In this document: positions 36,498-37,748 of the stretch, piece after piece
How the letters are laid out: each line of letters opens with the position of its first letter
Position numbering within the stretch: position 1 is the stretch's first letter
NCBI GenBank assembly: GCA_002189035.1
Contig: NEEC01000269.1
Coordinates: 1-37,748, forward strand
Length of the DNA stretch: 37,748 bases
Direction of reading: 5' to 3'
Origin: Utricularia gibba
Lineage: Eukaryota > Streptophyta > Magnoliopsida > Lamiales > Lentibulariaceae
Notes under the pieces: generated by a model
Database searches by the model: none
Seen by the model: the letters and a program-made list of their open reading frames with translations, nothing else
Told to the model about the DNA's origin: nothing
Position numbers and translations under genes: made by a program

Positions 36498-37015
36498 ATG
36501 CTTGTCACTAAAATAAGCAAGTGGACGTCCATTTTGCATCAATACAGCACCAATGCCTAAACCTGATGCATCACATTCAATTTCAAAAGTGCTAGGAGAG
36601 GTGTTGAGCAAAGCTTATCCTTGAGTTGCAGGAAGGCATGTTCCTGCTCGTCTCCCCAATGAAATGGGTAATTTTTCTTGATCAATTGAGTGAGGGGTGC
36701 TGCTATAGAGCTGAAATTCTTAACAAACCGTCTATAGAAACTCGCTAAGCCATCGAAACTCCTAACTTCACCAACTGATGTAGGTGTTGGTCATTCCCTA
36801 ATTGCTCACTTTCTCTTCATCCACATCTACTCCTGCATCACTTACAACATGTTCAAGAAAAGAGACACAATTCGTGCAAAAGACACACTTCTTGATGTTA
36901 GCAAACAAATTCTCTTTTCGAAGAGTATCTAACACATCCTTCAAATGCCTCCATGTTCCTCAAGTCCCTTGCTATAGATTAGAATATAATCAAAATAAAC
37001 AACTACGAATCTATT
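36498..37015 (-). pseudogene. Ty3/gypsy reverse transcriptase / RNase H fragment
   Basis: The minus-strand translation gives FVVVYFDYILIYS, then LRKENLFANIKKCVFCTNCV, then PTPTSVGEVRSFDGLASFYR, RFVKNFSSIAAPLTQLIKK and [19 protein letters not shown]. These are the RT catalytic block through the thumb region to the start of RNase H. It is inactive: the catalytic FDD reads FDY, a W codon in the REWPTP block is a TGA stop, and frameshifts fall near 36800 and 36950. Both ends are cut; no gag, integrase or own LTR is attached. It may have come from the same family as the compound at 27633-31795, which lacks exactly this region, but nothing here proves that. Confidence 0.88.
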
Positions 37016-37198
37016 GGTGTATGTGTTATAGAGACAATCAATTCATTGGCAAATCTTATCCTTTGATGTTTACCTTGAATTGTGATCAAGTTTACATCAC
37101 TGATAAAATCCTCTACTTGATCTACGTGCTATAGAAATTATGATGAGATCATAATGTGAGATTCTTCAAGGACTTATGCTCAAGTTCAAAAACTGCCA
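37016..37198 (+). mobile_element. LTR fragment, inverted relative to the LTR at 35165-36497
   Basis: About 183 bp match 25498-25680 in the same orientation. They correspond to the 5' part that is missing from the long minus-strand LTR. The last roughly 28 bp overlap sequence also present, in the other orientation, at about 36470-36497. The right junction falls within AAACTGCC/AAACTCCC, which is similar in the LTR and in the satellite. Confidence 0.78.
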
Positions 37199-37748
37199 TG
37201 CTTTTCTACGCATTAACATCCATGCGCACCTCCTCTCTTCTCTCCACTGCTGGACAGATCTCGCTAGCTTTACTGTTATGTGGAAGTGTTTCGGACTTCT
37301 TAACGATTGGACAGGGTGAATGAGATCGGTTGCCTATTGTTGCTCCCGTTTTAATACATGAGGATGTGTGGAGATTAGACAAGCACTGATGTGCAAGTCC
37401 AAAGCACCATAAAGTCCATCCCATGGCCTCTAAACAAGTACTTCACCATTCATGTATCGTCAAACGATACCAAGGGGGTACACCTTGAGCAACGACATGG
37501 GTTATAACAGTAACAAGATCCCACACTGCTTAGTGTATCTTGTTGCTTTCTCTCGTGATGTTCCATGGTATCATGGTGAGACGTTCGAAGAGGAGTTACA
37601 AGTTCACTCCATGGTGGATCATGGTGCACCATTGTGACTTTTTTGAGGGTGTTATGTGGTGCAACAAACTCAGCCAACAACTAATGAATATTACAATGTG
37701 ACCATGGAGCCTCCATGTACTTTACCAACCTCCAACAACGTGCGATGG
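37199..37748. repeat. Diverged satellite at the right edge of the window
   Basis: The satellite resumes in the CATGCTCTT...ACATCCATGCGCAC landmark and runs through the monomer start (about 37240), the TTCCATGG site, the 12-bp palindrome near 37619 and the CTCCATGTACTTT landmark to the window end. Many CpGs of the core copies are TpG or CpA here. It shows that the satellite continues to the right of the retroelement cluster. Confidence 0.9.

Overview
This is nuclear DNA from a plant, most likely a flowering plant. The evidence is the retroelement content: plant-type Ty3/gypsy gag-protease, reverse transcriptase/RNase H and pol-tail remnants, a Ty1/copia gag remnant, and two primer-binding sites complementary to initiator methionine tRNA. 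No intact host gene, tRNA, rRNA or CRISPR array was found.

Layout. (1) Bases 1 to about 24,667 are a head-to-tail satellite array with a monomer of about 1,365 bp. There are 18 whole monomers, nearly identical, and the array continues off the left edge. I do not recognise the satellite. (2) From about 24,668 the same satellite continues as increasingly diverged, deleted and locally duplicated copies (24,668-27,632; 31,796-32,787; 33,378-33,510; 37,199-37,748). This is the decayed flank of the array. (3) Retroelement debris is embedded in that flank: an LTR fragment (25,498-25,763); a minus-strand Ty3/gypsy compound (27,633-31,795) that carries a 350-bp solo LTR with a clean 5-bp target duplication inside its protease region; a plus-strand pol-tail plus LTR fragment (32,788-33,377); a minus-strand Ty1/copia 5' half (33,511-36,497); a Ty3/gypsy RT/RNase H fragment (36,498-37,015); and a second, oppositely oriented piece of the copia-linked LTR (37,016-37,198).

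No functional gene set acts here. Every retroelement reading frame seen is broken by deletion, frameshift, stop codon or loss of a catalytic or zinc-binding residue. The window mainly records how a long-monomer satellite is homogenised in its core and decays at its edge. The core copies are CpG-rich and almost uniform. The edge copies have lost CpGs, gained indels and absorbed transposons. Short open frames recur once per monomer on both strands, but they break from copy to copy and match no family I recognise, so I do not call them genes. Divergence levels and boundaries were judged by eye.
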